From positions 44,558 through 108,557 of the forward strand of contig CACYQB010000017.1 in NCBI GenBank assembly GCA_902776435.1: a DNA stretch of 64,000 nt, in the 5' to 3' direction. Source of the DNA: an uncultured Bacteroidales bacterium. Its GTDB lineage: Bacteria > Bacteroidota > Bacteroidia > Bacteroidales > Muribaculaceae. The position numbers and the translations under genes were made by a program. This document shows positions 53,692-62,434 of this stretch, in pieces; the stretch's first letter is position 1, and each line of letters begins with the position of its first letter. Below the pieces are notes generated by a model. The model did not search any database, was not told where the DNA came from, and saw nothing but the letters and a program-made list of their open reading frames with translations.

Positions 53692-54183
53692 CTATTGTTT
53701 TGAGTTGTTGAAATTGGCATTGATTTTCTCCAGTGACTGTGACAAGTGGTGATGGACCGTCACGCGGCTCACCCCCACGGCCTCGGCGACCTGCTGGCAG
53801 GTCATGTCTTGCAGGTAGCGCAGGGTGAAAATGCGGCGCGACAGCGGCGGCAGGTGGTTGTCGATGTATTCGCGCAGTTCGGCAAGCATCATCGAGTCGT
53901 CAGGGCTATCGGCAAGCGCCTCGGCTTTTGTCGAATAGAGCTTGATGAAACGTTCCCGCATCTGCTTATGGCGAATCACATTGATGCAACTGTTGCGCAC
54001 ACACGTCAGCAGGAAGCCGCGGGAGTTGTCACTGCGGATAGCCATGCCGCCGTCGAGTAACGAGGCGAAAATGTCGCTCACGACATCCCGCGCCTCGTCG
54101 GCATCGTAGAGCAGGGAGACCGCCAGGCGATACATTGCCGTGTAATGCGTTTTGAACAGTATTTCCAATTCACTTTTTGTCAT
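53692..54183 (-). CDS. ECF RNA polymerase sigma factor
   Basis: The 163 residues have sigma region 2 (YRLAVSLLYDADEARDVVSD) and region 4 with a helix-turn-helix (MTCQQVAEAVGVSRVTVHHH). It starts an operon with the anti-sigma and barrel genes (5 bases to the next start). Bacteroidetes ECF factors of this kind turn on their own surface system and nearby targets. Confidence 0.92.
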   Translation of the reverse strand: MTKSELEILFKTHYTAMYRLAVSLLYDADEARDVVSDIFASLLDGGMAIRSDNSRGFLLTCVRNSCINVIRHKQMRERFIKLYSTKAEALADSPDDSMMLAELREYIDNHLPPLSRRIFTLRYLQDMTCQQVAEAVGVSRVTVHHHLSQSLEKINANFNNSKQ

Positions 54184-54354
54184 AGTCGTGGGTCAATTAC
54201 ACTTGATAGACGTTTCAGACCAAGGAAATGTAAACCCGTTTTGGTCGATTTTTCAACAAAGGTAACTTGAATTTTCTTACGAGCCAATGGCTCGCAATAC
54301 AGAAGAAGACGCACCAAACGACTGAGCGGCGGTGGCAACGCCTGTTGTGAAGGT

Positions 54355-54423
54355 AGGCGGCGCCTCGGAAATGCAAGAAAAAAGTGTTTTTCTTGGCATT
54401 TCGCTCGGCTTGCACAATCGTTG
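54355..54423 (+). repeat. Promoter-type hairpin module, copy 1 (decayed)
   Basis: AGGCGGCGCCTCGG (54355-54368), the hairpin aaatgcaagaaaaa/tttttcttggcattt, CGCTCGGCTTGCAC (to 54415), then AATCGTTG where the -7 box should be. A palindrome tacgagccaatggctcgca lies just upstream at 54278-54296. The rest of 54184-54354 shows nothing clear. Confidence 0.65.
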
Positions 54424-54437
54424 CCTAAGGCGAAATT

Positions 54438-54512
54438 AGGCGGCGCCTCGGTAGTGTCCAATCAAAAAACCTGTTTTTTGCTTGGCACTACGCTCGGCTT
54501 GCACTAATTTTG
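54438..54512 (+). promoter_or_regulatory. Promoter-bearing hairpin module, copy 2 (exporter gene)
   Basis: AGGCGGCGCCTCGG (54438-54451), a hairpin agtgtccaatcaaaaaa/ttttttgcttggcact, CGCTCGGCTTGCAC (54491-54504), then TAATTTTG (54505-54512). The -33 TTG (54482-54484) sits in the hairpin's 3' arm, 20 bases from the -7 box. Confidence 0.75.
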
Positions 54513-54517
54513 CGGCT

Positions 54518-56344
54518 ATGAAAGGTTTTTGGCAATTGTTGAAGCGGTTTGTGCCGCCCTATAAGAAATATATTGTGTTGAACGTCCTGTTCAACCTGTT
54601 GACTGCATTCTTGACGCTGTTCTCGTTCGCGCTGATTATCCCGATTCTGGAGATGCTGTTTGGACTTAATACACAGACCTACAACTATATGGAGATGGGT
54701 AGCGGCAAACTGGACGCTGTGTTGACCAACAACTTCTACTACTATGTGCAGTGCATCATCGAGCGTTACGGACAATCGACCGCCCTGGCCTGCATCGCGG
54801 CAGCACTGGTGGTGATGACGGCCTTCAAGACGGGTTGTGCCTACCTGAGCGCCTTCTTCATGATTCCGATACGCACGGGCGTAGTGCGCGACATCCGCAA
54901 CCAGATCTATAGCAAAATCGTGTCCCTCCCCATCGGCTTCTTCTCCAACGAGCGCAAGGGCGACGTGATGGCCCGCATGAGCGGTGACGTGACCGAGGTC
55001 GAAAACTCCATCATGTCGTCACTCGACATGATGTTCAAGAACCCCATTATGATTATCGCGTGCCTGACGATGATGATTGCCCTGAGTTGGCAGCTGACAT
55101 TGTTTGTACTGATACTGTTGCCGATTGCTGGCCTGATTATGGGCGGTGTGGGCAAGCGCTTGAAGCGTGTTTCACTGGAAGGACAGACTCAGTGGGGCGT
55201 AATGCTGAGCAACATCGAGGAGACCATCGGTGGCCTGCGCATCGTCAAGGCATTCAACGCCGAACGCAAGGTGCGAAACCGCTTTGAGGGCGAAAACGAG
55301 AAATACCGTAACATCGTGACCCGTCTGAGCCGTCGCTATGAACTCGCCCACCCGATGAGCGAGTTCCTAGGCACCTTGACCATCGCCATCGTACTGTGGT
55401 TTGGCGGCACGCTCATCCTGGGCGGCCACAGCAGCATCACCGCGCCCAAGTTCATCTATTACATGGTGATCTTCTACAGCATCATCAATCCTGCCAAGGA
55501 CCTGTCCAAGGCAAGTTACGCCATCCAGCGCGGTTTGGCCTCGATGCAGCGCATCGACAAAATCCTCACGGCCGACAACCCCATCAAGAGCCCCGAGCAC
55601 CCCACCCCGTTGACCCAGATGAAGGACAGCATCCAGTACAAGGGCGTGCGTTTCCGTTACGGCGACGCTTGGGTCATCGACGGCGTGTCGCTCGACATCA
55701 AGCGGGGTCAGACTGTGGCCTTCGTGGGACAGAGCGGCAGTGGCAAAACAACGATGGCCGACTTGTTGCCGCGTTTCTATGACGTGCAGGAAGGCTCCAT
55801 CAGCATCGACGGCACCGACATCCGCCAGTTTGACATCACTGACTTGCGCAGTCTCATGGGCAACGTCAACCAGGAGGCCATCCTGTTCAACGACTCGTTC
55901 TACAACAACATCACCTTCGGTGTCGAGAACGCCACCCGAGAACAGGTGGAGGAGGCAGCACGCATCGCCAACGCCTATGACTTTATCATGGCCAGCGAAC
56001 AGGGCTTTGACACCAACATCGGTGACCGCGGCTGTAAACTCTCGGGCGGCCAGCGCCAGCGCATCAGCATTGCCCGCGCCATCCTTAAGAATCCGCCCAT
56101 CCTCATCCTCGACGAAGCGACCAGCGCCCTCGATACCGAGAGCGAGCACCTCGTGCAGGATGCCCTCGACAAACTCATGCATGGCCGCACCACACTGGTC
56201 ATAGCCCACCGCCTGAGCACCATCAAGGGCGCTGACCTGATCTGCGTCATGCAGGACGGCCGCATCATCGAACGCGGCACCCACGACGAACTCATCGCCC
56301 GCCAGGGAGCCTACAAGCACCTCGTGGATATGCAGACTTTTTAG
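54518..56344 (+). CDS. MsbA-like ABC exporter, fused permease-ATPase
   Basis: I chose ATG 54518; an upstream TTG lies in the promoter. The 608 residues have a six-helix type I exporter domain and a C-terminal ATPase with Walker A GQSGSGKTT (about 404), signature LSGGQRQR (about 508) and Walker B ILILDEAT (about 527). As a homodimer it could flip lipid A core or another lipid across the inner membrane, like MsbA. The substrate is not proven by sequence. The ATG is only 6 bases after the -7 box, so the mRNA may have no leader. Confidence 0.88.
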   Translation: MKGFWQLLKRFVPPYKKYIVLNVLFNLLTAFLTLFSFALIIPILEMLFGLNTQTYNYMEMGSGKLDAVLTNNFYYYVQCIIERYGQSTALACIAAALVVMTAFKTGCAYLSAFFMIPIRTGVVRDIRNQIYSKIVSLPIGFFSNERKGDVMARMSGDVTEVENSIMSSLDMMFKNPIMIIACLTMMIALSWQLTLFVLILLPIAGLIMGGVGKRLKRVSLEGQTQWGVMLSNIEETIGGLRIVKAFNAERKVRNRFEGENEKYRNIVTRLSRRYELAHPMSEFLGTLTIAIVLWFGGTLILGGHSSITAPKFIYYMVIFYSIINPAKDLSKASYAIQRGLASMQRIDKILTADNPIKSPEHPTPLTQMKDSIQYKGVRFRYGDAWVIDGVSLDIKRGQTVAFVGQSGSGKTTMADLLPRFYDVQEGSISIDGTDIRQFDITDLRSLMGNVNQEAILFNDSFYNNITFGVENATREQVEEAARIANAYDFIMASEQGFDTNIGDRGCKLSGGQRQRISIARAILKNPPILILDEATSALDTESEHLVQDALDKLMHGRTTLVIAHRLSTIKGADLICVMQDGRIIERGTHDELIARQGAYKHLVDMQTF

Positions 56345-56368
56345 TTTCTAGTCCCTAGTCCTTAGTTT
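56341..56368. repeat. 7-base tandem array at the exporter stop codon
   Basis: ttagttt, ctagtcc, ctagtcc, ttagttt. The TAG stop codon (56342-56344) is part of the first unit. Confidence 0.65.
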
Positions 56369-56458
56369 CCAGTAGAGAAGGATAAAAAAGAAAAAAATCA
56401 AGATATTGTGTAGTTTTTTAGTTCACCATTGCGTCTAACGGGCAAAAAATGATTTAAT

Positions 56459-56932
56459 ATGGAAATCAACGAAGCCGAATTTGCGCGCATCATCCGCGAG
56501 AACAAGGGCACCATCTACACGGTGTGCTACATGTTCTCCAAGGACAAGGAGGAGGTCGATGACCTCTTCCAGGAGGCGCTCATCAAGTTATGGCAGGGAG
56601 CCGCCTCCTTTCAGGGCAAGAGCGACTTGAAGACGTGGATTTACAAGGTGACCCTAAATTCTTGTATCTCCATCGACCGCAAGAAAAAGAGCCGCAAGAC
56701 TCAACCGCTCATGGAAGGCATCGACCTGTTTGACAAGAACGACGCTGACAACCGCCAGACCGACATGCTGCACGCTCGCATCCAGCGGCTTCAACCTTTT
56801 GACCGTGCCATCGTGCTCTTGTGGCTCGAGAACATGAGTTATGACGAGATTGCCCAGATTGTGGGTATCAATGTCAAGAACGTGTCGGTGCGCCTCTACC
56901 GCATCAAGGAACAACTCAAACAAATGAACTAA
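56459..56932 (+). CDS. ECF RNA polymerase sigma factor, second set
   Basis: The 157 residues have region 2 (TVCYMFSKDKEEVDDLFQEA, then LKTWIYKVTLNSCI) and region 4 (MSYDEIAQIVGINVKNVSVR). It is more typical of general ECF factors than the one at 53692 and has no FecR/SusC partner. A four-helix membrane protein starts 15 bases downstream and is a likely partner. Confidence 0.9.
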   Translation: MEINEAEFARIIRENKGTIYTVCYMFSKDKEEVDDLFQEALIKLWQGAASFQGKSDLKTWIYKVTLNSCISIDRKKKSRKTQPLMEGIDLFDKNDADNRQTDMLHARIQRLQPFDRAIVLLWLENMSYDEIAQIVGINVKNVSVRLYRIKEQLKQMN

Positions 56933-56947
56933 AACTACACCTAAGAT

Positions 56948-57571
56948 ATGGAAACACTGAACGACAACCTTAATGACTTTAACGAACTTGATGACCTGCG
57001 ACAGCAAATTGCAGCGCTCAAGAACAAGGTAGACCAGCAGGGACGCCTCAATGAAGACCTGGTGAAGAAAACTATCCAAGGCAAAATGCGTAGCCTTCAC
57101 CACACCCTTTTCTGGTACTGCTTGATACTGGGCCTGTTTGTACCCTTCATGACTTGGGATTTCATCGACTCGGGTATGTCATGGGCATTCATCATTTTCA
57201 CCATCGTGATATTTGCTGGCTCATTCGTCGCCGAATACCTCATTAACAGAATGAAAATCAGCAACATGGGAGACGACCTTGTGGAAACAGCCCGCAAACT
57301 GATGCAGATGAAACAGAACCGCAAGAAACAGTTGATCATCAGTTTTTGTACTGCCGCCATTTGGCTTACCTGGTACTCTTATGAAATCTACACAATTGAA
57401 GCAAGCAAACTTGGCCCTGAGAGCATGGCCATATTCTTCCTTATCATCCTCATCTCGATAGTCGCAGGTGGCGTTCTCGGTATGGCTATCGGTCTGTCCT
57501 TCTACCGCAAACTGCAGCGAACTAACGACGAGATGATTGAACAGATCAATGAACTCACCCGCGAACAATAA
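56948..57571 (+). CDS. Four-helix membrane protein, possible anti-sigma factor
   Basis: The 207 residues have an acidic, coiled-coil-like N-terminus (LDDLRQQIAALKNKVDQQ, about 15-40), two membrane pairs (about 57-95 and 128-185) and a charged C-terminus. No known domain was recognised. Its place right behind an ECF sigma gene and its cytoplasmic N-terminal coil fit an anti-sigma role, which is an inference. Confidence 0.6.
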   Translation: METLNDNLNDFNELDDLRQQIAALKNKVDQQGRLNEDLVKKTIQGKMRSLHHTLFWYCLILGLFVPFMTWDFIDSGMSWAFIIFTIVIFAGSFVAEYLINRMKISNMGDDLVETARKLMQMKQNRKKQLIISFCTAAIWLTWYSYEIYTIEASKLGPESMAIFFLIILISIVAGGVLGMAIGLSFYRKLQRTNDEMIEQINELTREQ

Positions 57572-57617
57572 AACAAAAAGAAACAGGTTTTTATAGGCTG
57601 CATCTAAAGAAAAATAC

Positions 57618-57625
57618 TATCTTTG
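57618..57625 (+). promoter_or_regulatory. -7 box for the M16 protease gene
   Basis: TATCTTTG, about 118 bases before the start codon; no clear -33. The leader has no obvious structure. Confidence 0.5.
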
Positions 57626-57742
57626 TGGGTTGGTTTGGAAGATTTAACACGGCTGTGTTGCAACCAAACAGTGATTCAAGAAGTCTAACAACATATAGAA
57701 TAACTGTATCAACAACTTTATAACAAACAATTATTTAACCAA

Positions 57743-60577
57743 ATGAAGATGAAGAAAATCTTTGCTGCAATGCTGTTGATGATAATGGCGTTCAGCACCA
57801 GTGCCCTCAAGGCACAGTCAATGGGTCCCATCCCCGTTGACGACCAAGTACGCATCGGCAAGTTGGATTGCGGATTGACCTACTACATCCGTCACAACGA
57901 CTATCCCGAGCACCGTGTGAATTTCTACATCGCCCAGCGCGTAGGCTCCATCCAGGAGGAGGAGAGCCAGCGTGGTCTCGCCCACTTCCTGGAGCACATG
58001 GCCTTTAACGGCAGTGAGCACTTCAACGGCGAGGGCAAGGGTATCATCGACTACACTCGTTCACTGGGTGTGGCCTTCGGTAAGGACCTCAATGCTTACA
58101 CCAGCATTGCCGAGACCGTTTACAACATCAATGACGTGCCCAGCACGCGCCAGAGCGCTATCGACTCTTGCTTGCTCATCCTCAAGGACTGGAGTAACGG
58201 CCTGTTGCTCACCGACGAGGAGATTGACAAGGAGCGTGGTGTGATCCACGAGGAGTGGCGTCTGCGCCGCAGCGCCCAGCAGCGCATGCTCGAGAACCAG
58301 CTCGAAAACCTTTACCCTGGTTCGAAGTACGGCAAGCGCATGCCCATCGGCCTGATGAGCGTTGTGGACAATTTCAAGTACGACGAACTGCGCAACTACT
58401 ACCACAAGTGGTATCGTCCCGACAACCAGGCCCTGGTTATCGTGGGTGATGTCGATGTCGACCACATCGAGGCCCAGATCAAGGAGCTCTTCAAGGGCAT
58501 GCCCGCCCCCGATCCCAATGCCGCACAGGTGGTTGACGAGCCCGTGCCCGACAATGAGCAGCCCATCATAGTGGTTGACAAGGACAAGGAGCAGCAGTTC
58601 AGTCAGGTAATGGTGATGTTCAAACATGGCGCCATACCCAAGGAAGTCAAGGCTGACCAGATGTACCTAATCATCGATTATGCTAAGGACATGATGGCAA
58701 GCATGCTCAATGAGCGCCTGTCCGAGAAGGCTCAGGAGCCCGATTGCCCCTTCATCCAGGCCAGCGCCTATGATGGCAACTACCTGTTTGCCAACACGAA
58801 GGACGCCTTCACCCTGGGTATCATGCCCAAGGAGGGTCAACTTGAGGCCGCTACCGAGGCCGTTGTTGCCGAGGCCATGCGTGCCGCCAAGCACGGTTTC
58901 ACCGCTACCGAGTATGAGCGTGCTAAGGAAGAGTACCTGAGCCGTCTGGAGAAGCAGTACAACGAGCGCAACAAGATTTCCAATGCCCGTCTTGCCTCAC
59001 AGTACTACCGCAACTACCTGGACAACGAGCCCATCCCCTCGATTGAGCAGGAGTATGAAATCATGAACCAGTACGTGCCCATGCTTCCCGTTGACGTCGT
59101 TAACCAGATGATGCCCGGCTTCATCAGCACCACGGGTGAGAACCTGGTTATCATGAACTTCAACCAGGAGAAGGACGGTGCCGTATATCCCACCCCCGAG
59201 GGTCTGAAGGCTGCCGTTGATGCTGGTCTGAACGCTCAGGTCGAGGCTTTTGTTGACAATGTGAAGCAGGAGCCCCTGATTGCCAAGCTGCCCAAGCCCG
59301 GCAAGATCAAAAAGGAAACCGTCAACAACCAGTTCGGCTACAAGGAACTTGAACTGAGCAATGGCGCCCGCGTCATCCTCAAGAAGACCGATTTCAAGGA
59401 GAACGAGATCCGCATGAGCGCCTTCCAGCGTGGTGGTGCTTCGCTCTATGGCGAGAAGGATTGGGTGAACACCGAGTTGTTGCCCCTGGCTACCATGATG
59501 AGCGGTCTGGGAGAATTCTCCTACACCGAGTTGCAGAAGGCCCTCGCCGGCAAGCAGGCCAGCGTTGGTTTCTCAATGGACACCTATGAGGACGAGTTCA
59601 GCGGTCAGTCCACTGTCAAGGATCTGGAGACCTTGTTCCAGCTCACCTATCTCAACTTCACCGACATGCGCAAGGATGAGAAGAGCTTCAACATGATCAA
59701 GGGTCAAGTGGAGACCATGCTCAAGAACAGGAATCTCGACCCCGAGAACGTATTTGAGGATTCGGTCAACTACATCCTGGGTAACCACAACTGGCGCAAC
59801 AGGCCCTTTGACATCAGCTATCTGGACCAAATGAATCTGGACCGCATGATGCAGATTGTGAAGGAGCGCACCGCCAATGCCGCCAACTACACCTTCATGT
59901 TTGTGGGTGCATTTGACGAGGAAGTTATCCGTCCCCTCATCGAGCAATACATTGCCAGCCTGCCTGGCAAGAAGGGCAAACAGTCCAGCTATGTCGATGT
60001 TGAGTCACACCCCGCAGGCCAGAATGTTACCCACTTCACCCGCAAGAGTGAGACTCCGAAGGCCATGGCCCAGATCTACTGGTATGACACCAAGACTCCT
60101 TACTCACTGGAAACCCAATTGAAGGCTAACATGCTGGGTCAGGTGCTGAGCAAGATTTATCTGCAGAAGATCCGTGAGGATGCCGGCGCTGCCTATTCGG
60201 CTGGTGCACGCGGCTGGTCCACCCATGAGGGCCACAACTTCTTCACTGCTGTCATGGCTTCCTGCCCGATGAAACCCGAGATGGCTGACATGGCTGTCAA
60301 GATCATGAACGAGGAAATCTACGAGGCTTGCAAGAGCATCGATCCCACCACCCTCAAGGAGATCAAGGAACTCATGATCAAGGACCATGGCACAAGCCTC
60401 AAGGAGAATGGCTACTGGTTGCGCCAAATCCACAACTATCTGTTCACCGGTTCGGACGGCCACACTGGCTTTGAGCAGATTGTCAACGCCCAGACCCCCG
60501 AGAGCATTGCCGCCTTTGCTAAGCAGCTGCTGTCGGCTGGCAACAAGGTAGAGGTTGTCATGCTCCCCGAGGAGTAA
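57743..60577 (+). CDS. M16-family zinc metalloprotease (pitrilysin/PqqL-like)
   Basis: The 944 residues have a signal peptide (ending about residue 25, LKAQ) and two M16 halves. The inverted zinc motif HFLEH is at 81-85 (His81, Glu84, His85), with the third ligand in the AETVYN segment. The second half (from about 530) lacks the motif, as is normal for the inactive partner half. It probably digests peptides in the periplasm; PqqL, a relative, is linked to use of host iron proteins. The gene has its own promoter and terminator. Confidence 0.92.
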   Translation: MKMKKIFAAMLLMIMAFSTSALKAQSMGPIPVDDQVRIGKLDCGLTYYIRHNDYPEHRVNFYIAQRVGSIQEEESQRGLAHFLEHMAFNGSEHFNGEGKGIIDYTRSLGVAFGKDLNAYTSIAETVYNINDVPSTRQSAIDSCLLILKDWSNGLLLTDEEIDKERGVIHEEWRLRRSAQQRMLENQLENLYPGSKYGKRMPIGLMSVVDNFKYDELRNYYHKWYRPDNQALVIVGDVDVDHIEAQIKELFKGMPAPDPNAAQVVDEPVPDNEQPIIVVDKDKEQQFSQVMVMFKHGAIPKEVKADQMYLIIDYAKDMMASMLNERLSEKAQEPDCPFIQASAYDGNYLFANTKDAFTLGIMPKEGQLEAATEAVVAEAMRAAKHGFTATEYERAKEEYLSRLEKQYNERNKISNARLASQYYRNYLDNEPIPSIEQEYEIMNQYVPMLPVDVVNQMMPGFISTTGENLVIMNFNQEKDGAVYPTPEGLKAAVDAGLNAQVEAFVDNVKQEPLIAKLPKPGKIKKETVNNQFGYKELELSNGARVILKKTDFKENEIRMSAFQRGGASLYGEKDWVNTELLPLATMMSGLGEFSYTELQKALAGKQASVGFSMDTYEDEFSGQSTVKDLETLFQLTYLNFTDMRKDEKSFNMIKGQVETMLKNRNLDPENVFEDSVNYILGNHNWRNRPFDISYLDQMNLDRMMQIVKERTANAANYTFMFVGAFDEEVIRPLIEQYIASLPGKKGKQSSYVDVESHPAGQNVTHFTRKSETPKAMAQIYWYDTKTPYSLETQLKANMLGQVLSKIYLQKIREDAGAAYSAGARGWSTHEGHNFFTAVMASCPMKPEMADMAVKIMNEEIYEACKSIDPTTLKEIKELMIKDHGTSLKENGYWLRQIHNYLFTGSDGHTGFEQIVNAQTPESIAAFAKQLLSAGNKVEVVMLPEE

Positions 60578-60593
60578 TCCACAACTAACCCAT

Positions 60594-60664
60594 AGTGCCA
60601 CATGCACGTGGCACTCACCATCAGGAACCGAGAATTCAACAAGAATCCTCGGTTCCATCTTTTA
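60594..60664 (+). terminator. Two hairpins after the M16 gene
   Basis: agtgccac with gtggcact (60594-60615), then ggaaccgag with ctcggttcc (60624-60656) followed by a T run. The second is the likely terminator. Confidence 0.75.
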
Positions 60665-60708
60665 CTCTAGAGTATCTAGATTACCTAGAAACTCTAGATT
60701 TTCTAGAA
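60664..60708. repeat. 9-base tandem array with CTAG at exact 9-base steps
   Basis: CTAG occurs at 60667, 60676, 60685, 60694 and 60703. Units look like ctctagagt, atctagatt, acctagaaa. The array fills the space just before the rbfA -7 box. Confidence 0.8.
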
Positions 60709-60715
60709 AAAGTTG

Positions 60716-60723
60716 TACCTTTG
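60716..60723 (+). promoter_or_regulatory. -7 box for rbfA
   Basis: TACCTTTG, 32 bases before the ATG at 60755. The -33 position lies inside the CTAG array and has no TTG. Confidence 0.55.
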
Positions 60724-60754
60724 CAGCCGCAAAACAATAGATAATCAAACAATA

Positions 60755-61111
60755 ATGGATACAACAAGACAACAGAAAATTAGCCGCCTGGTCCAGAAAG
60801 AACTGAGTGAAATCTTTCGCCGTGAGACCGCTAAAACGCGCGGCACCCTCGTCACCGTGAGCAGCGTGCGCGTCTCACCCGACCTGAGCGTAGCCAACGT
60901 GCGCCTGAGCATCTTCCCCAGCGAGAACGCACAGGCCATCATGGACAACATCAACCGCAATGAGCGCGGCATCCGCCATGAACTCGCCCAGCAGACGCGC
61001 TACCAGCTGCGCCGCTGCCCCGAGCTCAAATTCCATATCGATGACTCACTCGACTACATCGACCACATCGATGAGCTCCTCGCTAAAGACAAGCCCAAGA
61101 GTGAGGAGTAA
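60755..61111 (+). CDS. rbfA: 30S ribosome-binding factor A
   Basis: I chose ATG 60755; the upstream in-frame start overlaps the -7 box. The 118 residues have the KH-like RbfA fold (RLVQKELSEIFRRE, VSSVRVSPDLSVANVRLSIF, then HIDDSLDYIDHIDELL). It binds the small ribosomal subunit during late 16S processing and cold growth. It is the first gene of a run that continues with the permease gene. Confidence 0.93.
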   Translation: MDTTRQQKISRLVQKELSEIFRRETAKTRGTLVTVSSVRVSPDLSVANVRLSIFPSENAQAIMDNINRNERGIRHELAQQTRYQLRRCPELKFHIDDSLDYIDHIDELLAKDKPKSEE

Positions 61112-61113
61112 AA

Positions 61114-61198
61114 AGTTAGAAGTTAGAAGTGAGGAGTTGGCATCCGCTTCCTTATGACTAAAAACTAAGGACTAAGGACTAAGGACTAAAAACTAAAA
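61114..61198. repeat. Two 7-base arrays between rbfA and the permease gene
   Basis: agttaga, agttaga, agtgagg, agttggc (61114-61141), then actaaaa, three actaagg, two actaaaa (61157-61198). The last A is the first base of the permease ATG. Confidence 0.8.
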
Positions 61199-62421
61199 TG
61201 AGCCTTCCGTTGAAGATAGCGTGGCGCTACCTGGTCTCCAAGAAGGGGCACCAGGCAGTAAACATCATCTCGATTGTCGCCGTGTGTGGTGTCGTGGTAT
61301 CGACAGCCGCACTCATTTGCGTGCTGAGCGTTTTCAACGGATTCCGCGGCCTCATCATGGGCAAGTTGGCCATGCTAGACCCACAGGTGGCCATTACAGC
61401 CACCCTGGGCAAGACGATCAACGATGCCGACAGCGTCATTGACGTTGTAAGTGCCATACCTGGCGTGGAGCGCGTCATGCCCGTCATCGAGGATCAGGCC
61501 CTCGCCATTTACGCCCAGTTGCAGATGCCTGTTCGGCTCAAGGGCGTGCCTGATGATTATAACACGATGAATGACATGGACTCTGTCATCATTGACGGCA
61601 AGTGGAAACTCCGCGACCAGGTGTCAAAATTTGGCGTAGCTGGTGCCGGTCCTGCCGTTAGGTTGTGCGTCAGGCCAGAGTTCCTGGGGATGGTGCGCCT
61701 GTATGCCCCACAACGCCAGGGGCGCGTCAACATTGCCAACCCGATGGGCGCTTTCAGACAAGACTCAGTCTTCATTTCGGGCATCTTCCAGTTGCAACAG
61801 AATAGCTACGATGCCGACCTCATCTACGTGCCGCTCGACATGGCACGCCAACTATTTGACTATGAGAGCGAAGCAACGCAGATCGAGGTCAAACTGGCTC
61901 CTGGCGCGAGCGAACAGCAAGTGATGCACGCCATCACCCAGGCGTTGGGCAACAGCTATCAAGTGAAAAACCGCTTGATGCAGCAGCGCGAGGCTTATCG
62001 CCTGGTCAATATCGAGAAATGGATGGCGTTCCTCCTGCTGGCTTTTATCCTGGTGATTGCCACATTTAACGTCATCAGCACCCTGTCACTGCTCATTATC
62101 GAGAAGGACGAGAGCATCGCCACACTGCGCGCCCTGGGTGCCAACGACCGTCAGATATCACGCATCTTCGTCCTTCAAGGTTGGCTCATCACGCTGGCCG
62201 GCGCTGTGACGGGTGTGATTATCGGTCTCATCCTGTGCCTGTGCCAGCAGGAATTCGGTTGGCTGCGCCTCAGTGGTGACCCCGCCAATATGATTATCAG
62301 TGCCTATCCTGTCGAGGTGCAAGGCATGGACGTGCTCATCACACTGGCTCTCGTTGCGGCAGTTGGCCTGCTTACCAGCATGGTCACCGCGCTGATTATG
62401 CGCCGCCGCCTCAGGAACTAA
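61198..62421 (+). CDS. FtsX-family ABC permease, LolC/LolE-like
   Basis: The 407 residues have an N-terminal membrane helix, a large periplasmic MacB-like domain (about 45-270) and three C-terminal helices with the FtsX motif (IEKDESIATLRALGANDRQI). The LolC/E family releases lipoproteins from the inner membrane for transport to the outer membrane. The ATPase partner is not next to it. Its ribosome-binding region is a pure 7-base array, so copy number could change translation. Confidence 0.85.
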   Translation: MSLPLKIAWRYLVSKKGHQAVNIISIVAVCGVVVSTAALICVLSVFNGFRGLIMGKLAMLDPQVAITATLGKTINDADSVIDVVSAIPGVERVMPVIEDQALAIYAQLQMPVRLKGVPDDYNTMNDMDSVIIDGKWKLRDQVSKFGVAGAGPAVRLCVRPEFLGMVRLYAPQRQGRVNIANPMGAFRQDSVFISGIFQLQQNSYDADLIYVPLDMARQLFDYESEATQIEVKLAPGASEQQVMHAITQALGNSYQVKNRLMQQREAYRLVNIEKWMAFLLLAFILVIATFNVISTLSLLIIEKDESIATLRALGANDRQISRIFVLQGWLITLAGAVTGVIIGLILCLCQQEFGWLRLSGDPANMIISAYPVEVQGMDVLITLALVAAVGLLTSMVTALIMRRRLRN

Positions 62422-62434
62422 GGAACACCATCTT

